Shown: positions 36,654 through 44,969 of the stretch, one piece after another
How the letters are laid out: each line of letters opens with the position of its first letter
How positions within the stretch are numbered: the stretch's first letter is position 1
NCBI GenBank assembly: GCA_019119875.1
Contig: DWWG01000209.1
Coordinates: 1 to 64,000, forward strand
Origin: Candidatus Dietzia intestinigallinarum
GTDB lineage: Bacteria > Actinomycetota > Actinomycetes > Mycobacteriales > Mycobacteriaceae
Direction: 5' to 3'
Length of the DNA stretch: 64,000 nucleotides
Translations under genes and position numbers: made by a program
The notes under the pieces: model-generated
Databases searched by the model: none
What the model was told of the DNA's origin: nothing
The model's input: the letters and a program-made list of their open reading frames with translations, nothing else

Positions 36654-39044
36654 TCACCGTGACTGTCCCGCTCCGTGCCCCGGCGGCTCGAAACGCCGGA
36701 GCCTGAGCGAGTTGCTCACCACGAAGAAGGAGCTGAACGCCATCGCGGCGGCCGAGAAGACAGGATTGAGCAGTCCGGCGGCGGCGATCGGGATCGCGGC
36801 CACGTTGTAGCCGAAGGCCCACAGCAGATTCACCCGGATGGTCCGGAGCGTGGCCGCCGCCAGATCAACCGAGTCGGGAACGATCGTCAGTCGCGAGCGG
36901 ACGAGCACCAGGTCGGCGGCGCTGATCGCCACGTCGCTGCCCGTGGCCACCGCCATCCCGAGATCGGCCACGGCCAGGGCCGGGCCGTCGTTGACGCCGT
37001 CCCCGACCATCGCGACCCGGCGCCCCCGGGACTGCATGTCCCGGATGTGGTCGACCTTGTCGCCCGGCATGAGCCCGGAGTGCGTTTCGTCCACGCCGAC
37101 CTGTTCGGAGATGTGTGCGGCCACGACGGGTCCGTCACCGGTGAGCATCACCGTACGCAGGCCTGCCGCCCGCAGCCGGGACACGGCCTCGGGCGCATCC
37201 GGCCTGACCACGTCGGACAGGCCGAAGGCCGCCACGGCGATCCCCTCCACCGCCGACAGTCCGGTGGTCAGGCCGTCCGCCTCGAGTGCGGTGACCGCGG
37301 CCCGCAGTTCCTCCGACACCTCGACCCCCGAGTCCTCCATCACCAGTAGGCGGCCGACCAGGACGTCGCGTCCGTCCACCCGGCCGCGGACGCCCAGGCC
37401 CGCGGAATTCTCGAAGTCGTCGACGGAGGGGACGTCGACGCGGTGCTCGTCCGCGTACCGCACGATCGCACGGGCGAAAGGGTGCTCGGAGGCGTTCTCC
37501 ACCCCCGCCGTCGCGCGGAGCACCGCCCGGCGGAGCCCGTCACCGGCCCCCGTCCCGGCGCTCGTCACGGGCGCGTCCTCGAGTCCGGCCCGGCGGGCGG
37601 CGTCATGATCGACCTGCACGGACCGGACGGTCAACGTGCCTTCGGTGATGGTGCCGGTCTTGTCGAAGACCACCGTGTCGATGCTGCGTGTGGCCTCGAG
37701 TGCGCGCGGCCCCTTGATGAATATCCCGAGTTGCGCACCTCGCCCCGAGGCCACCATGAGGGCGGTCGGGGTGGCCAGTCCCAGTGCGCACGGGCAGGCG
37801 ATGATCAGCACGGCCAGCGCGGGGCTCGCGGCCTGCGCCACCGAGCCCCCGCCCAGCAGCCACCATGCGAGGAACGTCCCCACGGCCAGCAGGAGCACGG
37901 TCGGCACGAAGATCGACGAGACACGGTCGGCCAGGCGCTGCGCGTCGGCCTTGCCCGATTGTGCCTCGGCGACCATCCGGGACATCTCCGCGAGCCGTGT
38001 CTCCTCGCCGACCGCTGTCGCCCGCGACCGCAGCCGTCCCGAGACGGCGACGGTGCCTCCCACCACCTCGTCGCCCTCGGCGACCGGGATCGGTCGGCTC
38101 TCCCCGGTGAGCATCGAGGTGTCGACCAGAGACGAGCCCTCCTCCACCACCGCGTCCGCGGCGATCGTCTCGCCGGGACGGGTCACGAAGACGTCCCCGA
38201 CCCCGAGCCGCTCGGCCGGAATCCGCATCTCGGCGCCGGATCTGGTGATGATGGTGACGTCCTTGGCCGCCAGTGCGGCGAGGGCCTCGAGGGTGTCCCC
38301 GGCCCGTCGGGTGGCGCGCGCCTCGAGGAACCGCCCGAAGAGCACGAATGTCGTGACGCCGGTCGCGACCTCGAAGTAGATCGCATCGGACTGCATCACC
38401 GCCTCCCAGACCCCGGGCGCCTCGGGGCTCGGGGCGGAGGGCGCGAAGATCGTATAGACCGACCAGAGGGACGCGACCGTGATGCCGATCGACACCAGGG
38501 TGTCCATGGTGGCGACACCGTGCCTGAGGTTGCGGATGGCCGCACTGTGGAACGGCCACGCGCAGTAGGTGACAACGGGGAGCGAGAGCGCGAGCAGTAG
38601 CCACTGCCAGCCGGTGAACCGGGTCGACGGCGCGACGGCGAACATGACCGAAAGGTCCATCACCGGGATGAAGAGGACCACCGCCACGGCGAGGCGGATG
38701 AGCAGCGCACGCATCGCGTCCCGGTGCCGGTGCACGCGAGTGTCCCGGTCGGGTGCGTCGGCGGCCGGGGACGCCGAATAGCCGGCCGCGTCGATGGTGC
38801 TACACAGGCTCTCCTGAGAGACGTCGTCCGGCGCGTCGATCGTCGCGGTTCCCAGCGCGTAGTTGACGGTGGCGACGACCCCGTCGAGCTTGTTGAGCTT
38901 TCTCTCGACCCTGTTCGCGCACGCCGCGCACGTCATGCCGTCGACCGAGAGATCGAGGCGGCGGACGGTGGAACCACTGGGCGATGGCACGGGCGACCTC
39001 CTGATCCGGCTCACGGGGACCACCCCGTCGCCGGGCACGCTCAT
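36654..39044 (-). CDS. copA: copper-translocating P1B-type ATPase
   Basis: A 796-residue protein starting at ATG 39044 (MSVPGDGVV), directly after the palindromic operator; any longer frame would run through hemD. One N-terminal heavy-metal domain (DLSVDGMTCAACANRVERKL) precedes eight helices with the copper CPC motif (LIIACPCALGLATPTALMVA), the actuator TGES (SMLTGESRPIPVAEGD), phosphorylation DKTGTITEG, the SEHPFARAIV nucleotide-domain motif and hinge MVGDGVNDGPALAVAD. The C-terminal helix pair includes NLLWAFGYNVAAIPIAAAGL. It exports Cu(I) with ATP. It is convergent with the CopD/CtaG gene and shares its operator, which implies coordinate, probably copper-responsive, control. Confidence 0.95.
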   Translation of the reverse strand: MSVPGDGVVPVSRIRRSPVPSPSGSTVRRLDLSVDGMTCAACANRVERKLNKLDGVVATVNYALGTATIDAPDDVSQESLCSTIDAAGYSASPAADAPDRDTRVHRHRDAMRALLIRLAVAVVLFIPVMDLSVMFAVAPSTRFTGWQWLLLALSLPVVTYCAWPFHSAAIRNLRHGVATMDTLVSIGITVASLWSVYTIFAPSAPSPEAPGVWEAVMQSDAIYFEVATGVTTFVLFGRFLEARATRRAGDTLEALAALAAKDVTIITRSGAEMRIPAERLGVGDVFVTRPGETIAADAVVEEGSSLVDTSMLTGESRPIPVAEGDEVVGGTVAVSGRLRSRATAVGEETRLAEMSRMVAEAQSGKADAQRLADRVSSIFVPTVLLLAVGTFLAWWLLGGGSVAQAASPALAVLIIACPCALGLATPTALMVASGRGAQLGIFIKGPRALEATRSIDTVVFDKTGTITEGTLTVRSVQVDHDAARRAGLEDAPVTSAGTGAGDGLRRAVLRATAGVENASEHPFARAIVRYADEHRVDVPSVDDFENSAGLGVRGRVDGRDVLVGRLLVMEDSGVEVSEELRAAVTALEADGLTTGLSAVEGIAVAAFGLSDVVRPDAPEAVSRLRAAGLRTVMLTGDGPVVAAHISEQVGVDETHSGLMPGDKVDHIRDMQSRGRRVAMVGDGVNDGPALAVADLGMAVATGSDVAISAADLVLVRSRLTIVPDSVDLAAATLRTIRVNLLWAFGYNVAAIPIAAAGLLNPVFSAAAMAFSSFFVVSNSLRLRRFEPPGHGAGQSR

Positions 39045-39061
39045 TACTATCGTCGATAGTA
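39045..39061. promoter_or_regulatory. palindromic operator immediately before copA
   Basis: TACTATCGTCGATAGTA is a perfect 17-bp palindrome (8-bp arms around one base) abutting the copA ATG at 39044. It also encodes the last residues (YYRR) and the stop codon TAG of the upstream hemD-like gene. It is the better of two copies in the window; the other overlaps the start of the CopD/CtaG gene. Confidence 0.85.
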
Positions 39062-39949
39062 GTCCTCGCCGCGCGCCGCGGCCCCGCCCCGGGCCAGCAC
39101 CTCGGTCGTGTGCTTCATCAGTGATCCCAGCCGCATGCGCTCGGGGCAGCTCACGGGCACGTCCAGGTCCACCAGCGGCTCCGCGGTGACGGGCCCGACG
39201 CACAGCGCCGTCACCGGCCCGCGCAGCGCGGCGAGCAGCTCGTCGTGGACGCCGACCGCCCGCGCCCGCTCCAGCACCGCCACCACCGCCGGGGCCGAGG
39301 TGAACGTCACGCCGTCCACCTCCGCACGCGCGACGGCCCGCACGAGATCGTCGAGCGCGTCGAGGTCGTCCGGCAGCTCCCAGCGGTAGATGGGCAGTTC
39401 CACCACCTCCGCACCGGCGGCCCGAAGTCCGTCCAGCAGCTCGGACATGGGGTTCCACTCGGAGCCGGTGCCCTGCACCTGCACGCCCACCGTCAGCCCG
39501 TCGACCCCGTGTTCCAGCAGCATCTGCAGCAGCTCGGGGCTGGCCTCACTCACGGCCGAGGCGTACTCACGAAAACCCGCGCCGCGGATCGCCCCGGTCG
39601 TCTTGGGCCCGCGAGAGTACAGCGGGATCCGCGACATCAGTTCACGGATCCGATCGGCCACTTCCCACTGCTCACAGATCTCCAGCCACCAGCGCACCCC
39701 CGGGGCGGTGGTGAGCACCATCAGGTCCGCCGGGGCGCTCAGCAGCCGATCGGTGGCCTCGCGCACCAGCCGGTCCTCCGACAGGTGGATAGTGCTGATC
39801 GCCGGGGCGTGCAGGACGGTGGCGCCGCGCCGTTCGAGGATCGTGATCTGCTCCTCGGCCCGCCGTGCGGCGGTGACGGCCACGGTCCGCCCGCGCAGGG
39901 GCTGCTCGGACTGGCTGACGGAATCGGGGGCGGCATGGTTCTCGGTCAC
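39047..39949 (-). CDS. hemD: uroporphyrinogen-III synthase (HemD) domain protein
   Basis: A 300-residue protein starting at GTG 39949 with GGGGGAG upstream. Two HemD-type alpha/beta lobes are seen: GRTVAVTAARRAEEQITILE, ADLMVLTTAPGVRWWLEICE, RIPLYSRGPKTTGAIRGAGF, then VVELPIYRWELPDDLDALDD, DGVTFTSAPAVVAVLERARA and VTALCVGPVTAEPLVDLDVP. It is clearly a paralogue of the protein at 43554-44765 but stops after SLMKHTTEVLARGG and lacks that protein's DNA-binding domain. It should cyclise hydroxymethylbilane to uroporphyrinogen III, the sirohaem precursor needed by NirB, which is encoded divergently. Its last codons form the copA operator and its stop lies 2 bp before copA. Confidence 0.85.
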   Translation of the reverse strand: MTENHAAPDSVSQSEQPLRGRTVAVTAARRAEEQITILERRGATVLHAPAISTIHLSEDRLVREATDRLLSAPADLMVLTTAPGVRWWLEICEQWEVADRIRELMSRIPLYSRGPKTTGAIRGAGFREYASAVSEASPELLQMLLEHGVDGLTVGVQVQGTGSEWNPMSELLDGLRAAGAEVVELPIYRWELPDDLDALDDLVRAVARAEVDGVTFTSAPAVVAVLERARAVGVHDELLAALRGPVTALCVGPVTAEPLVDLDVPVSCPERMRLGSLMKHTTEVLARGGAAARGEDYYRR

Positions 39950-40064
39950 TCCCCCATCATGGCCGAGTCGGGCACCGAAAGCTCCCTCCGCAGCGGGGAG
40001 GAGACCCCCGCCGCTCCCTGCGCCGAGCGGACAGTAGGCCCCTCACCCCGCCCCCCGGCGCGCT

Positions 40065-40128
40065 GTGAACGGAACGTCACGGACCTGTGATCGGCCGCCA
40101 CATCGGCGCAACACGGTCTTCCTAACCT
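40065..40128. promoter_or_regulatory. nirB promoter with candidate GlnR/NnaR half-site array
   Basis: GTGAA (40065), GTCAC (40076) and GTGAT (40087) recur with exactly six bases between them, the 11-bp period of GlnR boxes (GTnAC-n6-GaAAC repeats). A -10-like TAACCT is at 40123-40128. The array lies 70-95 bp upstream of the nirB start, in the gap shared with hemD. The match to the GlnR b-site (GAAAC) is weak, so this is only a candidate. Confidence 0.45.
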
Positions 40129-40159
40129 GATTCGCACAGGACCGAAGGAGGACCCAGAC

Positions 40160-42715
40160 ATGAGCGAGCACATCGTCGTCGTCGGACACGGGATGGTCTC
40201 CCACCGCTTCGTCTCCACCCTCGGGACACGCCACGCCGATGCGGACGTGACCGTCACGGTGATCGGCGACGAGGCCGACCCCGCCTACGATCGGGTGGGA
40301 CTGTCCTCCTACGTCGGCGAGTGGAACCGCACCGCACTTCACCTGGACGATGCGCGACACACCACAGACCCCCGCGTGAGGGTCCGCTCCGGCGTGCGCG
40401 TCACCGCGATCGACCGCGGCGCGCGGACAGTCACACTCGACTCGGCGGAGACCCTGGCCTACGACACGCTGGTCCTGGCGACCGGCTCATACGCGTTCGT
40501 CCCGCCCGTGCCCGGTCACGAACTGCCCGGATGCCACGTCTACCGCACGCTGGACGACCTCGACGCCCTCCGCGCCGACGCCGAACGTGCCCGGCCCGGG
40601 GCGCACGGGGTGGTGATCGGCGGCGGGCTGCTCGGTCTCGAGGCCGCCAACGCGCTGAGCCTGCTCGGCCTGCGCCCGCACGTGGTGGAGCGCAACGACC
40701 GCCTCATGCCCGTCCAGGTCGACGCCCGAGGCGGAAAGCTGCTGTGCGACCTCATCGGCGAGCGCGGCATCGACGTGCACCTCGGTGTGACCGAGACGGT
40801 GATCGAGCCGGCCGCCGCGGGGGGCACCGCCGGTACGGGCGACGGCGGTGTGCGGGTGTCCCTGACCTGTGACGACGACGAGACCACCACAGTCGACGCC
40901 GCACTGGTGGTGTTCTCCGTCGGGGTACGCCCACGTGATGAGCTGGCCCGGGCGGCCGGACTGGATATCGCGGAACGGGGCGGCGTGCTCACCGATCGGA
41001 CCTGCCGCACCTCGGACCCGCACGTCTGGGCGATCGGCGAGTGCGCGGCGATCGAGGGCACCTGCTACGGGCTGGTCGGACCCGGTTACGCCTCCGCGGA
41101 GGTGGCGGCGGCGAGGATCGTCGGCGGCACCGCGGCCGAGTTCACCGGTGCCGACCTGGCCACCAAACTCAAACTGATGGGCGTGGACGTGGCCAGCTTC
41201 GGCGACGCCCACGCCGCCACGCCCGGATGCCTCGAGGTGGTGGTGGACGACCCCGTCGCCCGCACCTACTCCAAACTGATCATGAGCCACGACTCCCGCA
41301 CCCTGCTCGGTGGGGTGTTCGTGGGGGACGCGGGCCCCTACCAACTGCTCAAGCCCCTGCTGGGGCGGACTTTGCCGTCGTCGTCGCCCCTGTCCCTGCT
41401 CACCCCAGACACCTCGGGCGGGGACGGGGTGGGCGTGGACTCGCTGCCCGACGACGCCCAGATCTGCTCGTGCAACGCGGTCACCAGGGCCGACCTGCGC
41501 GAGGCGATCTACGGCGGCGCGTGCGACGTGGCCCAGCTCAAGGCCTGCACCCGCGCCGGGACGTCGTGCGGCTCGTGCCTGCCCCTCATGCGGCAGGTGC
41601 TCGAGACGGAGGGTGTGGAACAGTCCACCGCGCTGTGTGAGCACTTCGAGCAGTCACGCTCCGAGTTGTTCGAGATCATCACCGTCACCGGGATCCGCTC
41701 GTTCTCCGAGTTGGTCCGTCGATTCGGCCGGGGCCTGGGCTGCGAGATCTGCAAGCCGACGGTCGCCTCGATCCTGGCCTCGACCGGCTCGGACCACGTC
41801 CTCGACGGCGAGCAGGCCTCACTTCAGGACACCAACGATCACTTCCTGGCCAATATTCAAAAGAACGGCACCTACTCGGTGGTGCCCCGGATGCCGGGCG
41901 GCGAGGTGACGGCCGATCAGCTCATCGTGATCGGGGAGATCGCCCGCGACCACGACCTGTACGTCAAGGTCACGGGCGGCCAGCGGATCGACATGTTCGG
42001 AGCGCGAGTGGACGAGCTGCCCGCGATCTGGCGGCGGCTGGTGGACGCCGGCATGGAATCCGGGCACGCGTACGGAAAGTCGCTTCGCACGGTCAAGAGC
42101 TGCGTGGGCACCTCGTGGTGCCGGTACGGGCAGCAGGACTCCGTGGGGATGGCGGTGATGCTGGAGACGCGGTACCGCGGACTGCGGGCGCCGCACAAGA
42201 TCAAGATGGGGGTGTCCGGCTGCGCCCGCGAATGCGCCGAGGCCCGCGGGAAGGATGTCGGCGTGATCGCCACCGAGACCGGCTGGAACCTCTACATCGG
42301 TGGGAACGGTGGCGCGACGCCGCGGCACGCGGTGCTCCTGGCCGGGGACCTCACCGATGAACTGCTGATCCGGTACATCGACCGGGCCGTGATGTTCTAC
42401 GTCCGTACGGCCGAGCGACTGCAACGCATCGCTCCGTGGCTCGAGTCGCTCGAGGGCGGCATCGACCACCTGCGGGACGTGGTGTGTGCCGACTCCCTGG
42501 GCCTGGCCGCCGAACTCGAGGGGCGGATGGAGGCGCATGTCGCCGGGTACAGGGACGAATGGTCGGCGGTGTTGGACGACCCGCAGAAGCTCGAACGGTT
42601 CGTCTCGTTCGTCAACGCGCCCGATCAGCCCGACCCGACCGTGCGGTTCGAGCGGCGAGACGGCCGCAAGGTTCCCGTCCTGCTCGGCTCGCCCGCCATG
42701 CCGACACGGGCCTGA
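40160..42715 (+). CDS. nirB: NAD(P)H-dependent assimilatory nitrite reductase, large subunit
   Basis: An 851-residue protein starting at ATG 40160 after AAGGAGGA. Domain order: FAD/NAD-binding module (HIVVVGHGMVSHRFVSTL, VVIGGGLLGLEAANALSLLG), a BFD-type [2Fe-2S] domain (QICSCNAVTRADL, TRAGTSCGSCLPLM), then the sirohaem reductase part: ferredoxin-like NGTYSVVPRMPGGEVTADQL and the cysteines SCVGTSWCRYG and SGCARECAEARGKDVGVIAT that ligate the [4Fe-4S]-sirohaem centre. It reduces nitrite to ammonium in the cytoplasm. nirD follows after 74 bp. The divergent hemD paralogue probably helps supply sirohaem. Confidence 0.97.
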   Translation: MSEHIVVVGHGMVSHRFVSTLGTRHADADVTVTVIGDEADPAYDRVGLSSYVGEWNRTALHLDDARHTTDPRVRVRSGVRVTAIDRGARTVTLDSAETLAYDTLVLATGSYAFVPPVPGHELPGCHVYRTLDDLDALRADAERARPGAHGVVIGGGLLGLEAANALSLLGLRPHVVERNDRLMPVQVDARGGKLLCDLIGERGIDVHLGVTETVIEPAAAGGTAGTGDGGVRVSLTCDDDETTTVDAALVVFSVGVRPRDELARAAGLDIAERGGVLTDRTCRTSDPHVWAIGECAAIEGTCYGLVGPGYASAEVAAARIVGGTAAEFTGADLATKLKLMGVDVASFGDAHAATPGCLEVVVDDPVARTYSKLIMSHDSRTLLGGVFVGDAGPYQLLKPLLGRTLPSSSPLSLLTPDTSGGDGVGVDSLPDDAQICSCNAVTRADLREAIYGGACDVAQLKACTRAGTSCGSCLPLMRQVLETEGVEQSTALCEHFEQSRSELFEIITVTGIRSFSELVRRFGRGLGCEICKPTVASILASTGSDHVLDGEQASLQDTNDHFLANIQKNGTYSVVPRMPGGEVTADQLIVIGEIARDHDLYVKVTGGQRIDMFGARVDELPAIWRRLVDAGMESGHAYGKSLRTVKSCVGTSWCRYGQQDSVGMAVMLETRYRGLRAPHKIKMGVSGCARECAEARGKDVGVIATETGWNLYIGGNGGATPRHAVLLAGDLTDELLIRYIDRAVMFYVRTAERLQRIAPWLESLEGGIDHLRDVVCADSLGLAAELEGRMEAHVAGYRDEWSAVLDDPQKLERFVSFVNAPDQPDPTVRFERRDGRKVPVLLGSPAMPTRA

Positions 42716-42789
42716 CCAGCACTGATCAGCTCGCTTCCCGGGCCCTACCCGCCAGTCCGATCTCTGAATGCTCACTGAGGAGAACCGCC

Positions 42790-43230
42790 ATGACCACATT
42801 CGCGTCCACTGTCGCCGCGCCGACCTCGATCCGGCCCGCCCCCGCCGCGCCCCTCGGCGACGCCGCGTCCCTCGCCGACGCCGAGATCGCGGTCTGCCCG
42901 GTCGGCCGGCTCACCCGCGGGCGCGGGGTCGCCGCGCTGCTTCCCGACGGCCGCCAGGTGGCGGTGTACCTGGTCGACGACGAGGTGTACGCCCTCTGCA
43001 ACATCGATCCCGTCGCCCGGGCAGCCGTCATGAGCCGTGGCCTGGTGGGCGACCGCGCCGGCACGCCCGCGCTCATCTCCCCGATCGGCAAGCAGGCCTA
43101 CGCGCTCGTGGACGGCCGCGGGCTGGACGATCCGACGCGGGGGATCACGGTGTTCCCGGTCCGGGTCGCGGCCGACGGCACGGTGGTCGTCTCGACCGAC
43201 GTCGCTGTCCGCCATCCCCACCGCGCCTGA
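42790..43230 (+). CDS. nirD: nitrite reductase small subunit (Rieske-like NirD)
   Basis: A 146-residue protein starting at ATG 42790 with GAGGAGA upstream; the frame is open farther up inside nirB but has no signal. It has a Rieske-like fold without iron ligands: IAVCPVGRLTRGRGVAALLP, GRQVAVYLVDDEVYALCNID, RGLVGDRAGTPALISPIGKQ and DDPTRGITVFPVRVAADGTV. The N-terminal 35 residues are an Ala/Pro-rich extension. It partners NirB in NAD(P)H nitrite reductase. Confidence 0.93.
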   Translation: MTTFASTVAAPTSIRPAPAAPLGDAASLADAEIAVCPVGRLTRGRGVAALLPDGRQVAVYLVDDEVYALCNIDPVARAAVMSRGLVGDRAGTPALISPIGKQAYALVDGRGLDDPTRGITVFPVRVAADGTVVVSTDVAVRHPHRA

Positions 43231-43260
43231 GGCTGCACTTCTGAGCGCGGATGCGCTGCC

Positions 43261-43359
43261 CACCGCCCCGCACGCCGCTGCACCCTCGCACCCACGCCGC
43301 ACCGCCTGCCGCCAGACCAGCCACCGCCCCGCACGCCGCTGCACCCTCGCACCCACGCC
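43261..43359. repeat. 38-bp exact direct repeat downstream of nirD
   Basis: A 38-bp sequence beginning CACCGCCCCGCACGCCGCTG is found exactly at 43261-43298 and 43322-43359. No gene overlaps it. It immediately precedes the third inverted-repeat element. Confidence 0.92.
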
Positions 43360-43367
43360 CATCCCCC

Positions 43368-43447
43368 AACTTCGGAGACAGCACCTCGATTCTTGGTGGC
43401 ACCAGCGCGAGAATGTCGGATAAATCCCGCGCTGGTGCCTCCAAAGT
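43368..43447. repeat. ~80-bp dispersed inverted-repeat element, copy 3
   Basis: AACTTCGGAGACAGCACC at the left and GGTGCCTCCAAAGTT at the right are imperfect inverted ends. Inside, GGTGGCACCAGCGCGAGAAT is inverted as ATCCCGCGCTGGTGCC. The layout and many bases match 19093-19171 and 26454-26534. It lies between convergent nirD and nnaR. Confidence 0.82.
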
Positions 43448-43517
43448 TCTCCAGGTTGGCTCTACAACAGATAGTTCTCCAGGGTGGCTCCACAACAGTT
43501 CTCCAGGGGCTCCACAT
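43446..43517. repeat. 25-bp near-tandem repeat next to the nnaR stop
   Basis: GTTCTCCAGGTTGGCTCTAC plus AACAG (43446-43470), a second copy with two changes (43474-43498) and a truncated third (43499-43517) lie in series, apparently grown from the right end of the inverted-repeat element. The repeats end about 35 bp before the nnaR stop codon. Confidence 0.85.
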
Positions 43518-43553
43518 CGATTGCCGAGGAAGGACGCCGCCGCCCTGCAGGGT

Positions 43554-44765
43554 TCAGATGTTCAGGCGATATCCGCGCTTGACCACCGTGGCCACCAGCT
43601 CCGGCACGCCGAGGGCCCTGCGGAGTCGGCCCATCGCGGTCTCCACGGCATGCGGGTCCGTACCGCCACCGGGTAACGCGGCAAGAAGATCCTCCCGGCT
43701 CACGCAGGCCCCCGGGCGGCGGGAGAGAGCGCGCAGCAGGCCCAGCTGGGCCGGAGAGACCGCGAGCTGACGACCGTCGATCAACACGGAGGCAGCGCAC
43801 ACCGTGAGTTCGTGGCCGGCCACCTCCACCGGAGCCGTCCGCTCGGCGATCACCTCGGCGGTGTGTCGCATGAGCGATCCGAGCCGCATACGGTCCGGCA
43901 TGCTGACCTGCACTCCCCGCTCGAGCAGCGGTCGGGCGGTGACCGGGCCGACACACAGCGCCGCGACCGCGCCGTCGAGGGAGTCCAGCAGATCGTCGTA
44001 CACACCGATCGCGTCAGCACGCTCGAGCACCGCATTCACCGCGGGCGCTGCGGTGAAGGTCACGCCGTCGACACCGCGAAGAGCGACCTCGCGGACAAGA
44101 TCGTCGAGAGCACCGACATCGTCCGGGAGCTCCCACCGGTATACGGGGACCTCGACCACCTCAGCTCCCGCATCGCGCAGCCCCTTCACCACCTTCGACA
44201 TGGGGTTCCATCCCGGGCCGGCATCCTGCACCTGGACACAGATCGTCCTGCCCTCGACGCCACGCTCGAGCAGCATCTCCAGCAACCCGGGGCTGGCCTC
44301 GTTCGCGGCCGAGGCGTGTTCGTGCAGGCCCGCAGCCCTGATCGCGCCGGTGGTCTTGGGGCCGCGCGAGTACAACGGAATGCGCCCCATCAGATCGAGC
44401 AGGTCGGCGGCCAGTCCCCACTCCTCACACACCTGCATCCACCAGAGCAGGCCCGGGGCCGTACCCAGCACCATCAGATCAGCGGGTGCGGCCAGTGCAC
44501 GTTCAGTGGCCTCGCGCAGCAGCACATCGTCCGCGATCGGGATCATGCGCATCGCGGGGGCGTGCAGTACCCGCGCGCCCCGCCGTTCGAGCAGAGTGCA
44601 CTGTTCGGAGGCTCTCCGGGCAGCGGTCACGGCGATGGTCCGTCCCAGCAGCGGGAACCGCGCCGGCGATCGGCGTGACCCCGGGACGACACCCCGCAGC
44701 GCCGGCAGGCCGGGCCCGGAGGCGAACCCCTGCGCGATTTCTGGACTCGTGTCATCTGCAGCCAT
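43554..44765 (-). CDS. nnaR: NnaR-type nitrate/nitrite assimilation regulator (HemD domain + OmpR-type winged helix)
   Basis: A 403-residue protein starting at ATG 44765 (MAADDTSPEIAQ), with GGAAAGGA upstream; GTG 44768 is also possible. Residues about 30-300 are a HemD-like domain (GRTIAVTAARRASEQCTLLE, RIPLYSRGPKTTGAIRAAGL, VVEVPVYRWELPDDVGALDD). Residues about 310-403 are a winged-helix OmpR/PhoB DNA-binding domain: VCAASVLIDGRQLAVSPAQL, LLRALSRRPGACVSREDLLA, HAVETAMGRLRRALGVPELV and TVVKRGYRLNI. This fusion defines NnaR of Streptomyces and mycobacteria (Rv0260c type), which works with GlnR on nitrate and nitrite genes. Its position between nirBD and nas genes fits. Whether the HemD part is catalytic is unknown. 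Confidence 0.9.
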   Translation of the reverse strand: MAADDTSPEIAQGFASGPGLPALRGVVPGSRRSPARFPLLGRTIAVTAARRASEQCTLLERRGARVLHAPAMRMIPIADDVLLREATERALAAPADLMVLGTAPGLLWWMQVCEEWGLAADLLDLMGRIPLYSRGPKTTGAIRAAGLHEHASAANEASPGLLEMLLERGVEGRTICVQVQDAGPGWNPMSKVVKGLRDAGAEVVEVPVYRWELPDDVGALDDLVREVALRGVDGVTFTAAPAVNAVLERADAIGVYDDLLDSLDGAVAALCVGPVTARPLLERGVQVSMPDRMRLGSLMRHTAEVIAERTAPVEVAGHELTVCAASVLIDGRQLAVSPAQLGLLRALSRRPGACVSREDLLAALPGGGTDPHAVETAMGRLRRALGVPELVATVVKRGYRLNI

Positions 44766-44867
44766 CACACCCGCATCCTTTCCACCCGGTATTTCCACCG
44801 TGTTTCCGTCGGCTTGCCGATGTGATCCGGTTCAGCAGGGCGGGCCGGGCCCGTGTACTGCCCAGCA

Positions 44868-44957
44868 GACGGGGCGGCCCCGCGTACGGCCGGGCAGGAC
44901 GGGGCGGCCCCGCGTACGGCCGGGCTGGACGGGGCGGCCCCGCGTACGGCCGGGCCG
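44868..44957. repeat. 30-bp tandem repeat, 3 copies, between nasB-like and nnaR genes
   Basis: GACGGGGCGGCCCCGCGTAC plus GGCCGGGCAG repeats at 44868, 44898 and 44928 with changes only in the last two or three bases. Each unit contains the palindromes GGGGCGGCCCC-like and CGCGTACG-like, so stacked hairpins can form. The array fills the gap after the flavoprotein stop (44970) and before the nnaR leader. Confidence 0.92.
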
Positions 44958-44969
44958 GTCCGGCCCCTC

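Noticed and set aside
36654-39458. An extended copA reading frame reaching into hemD
   Set aside because: The extension is Arg/Gly/Ala nonsense and runs through hemD on the same strand in another frame; ATG 39044 after the operator is the sensible start.
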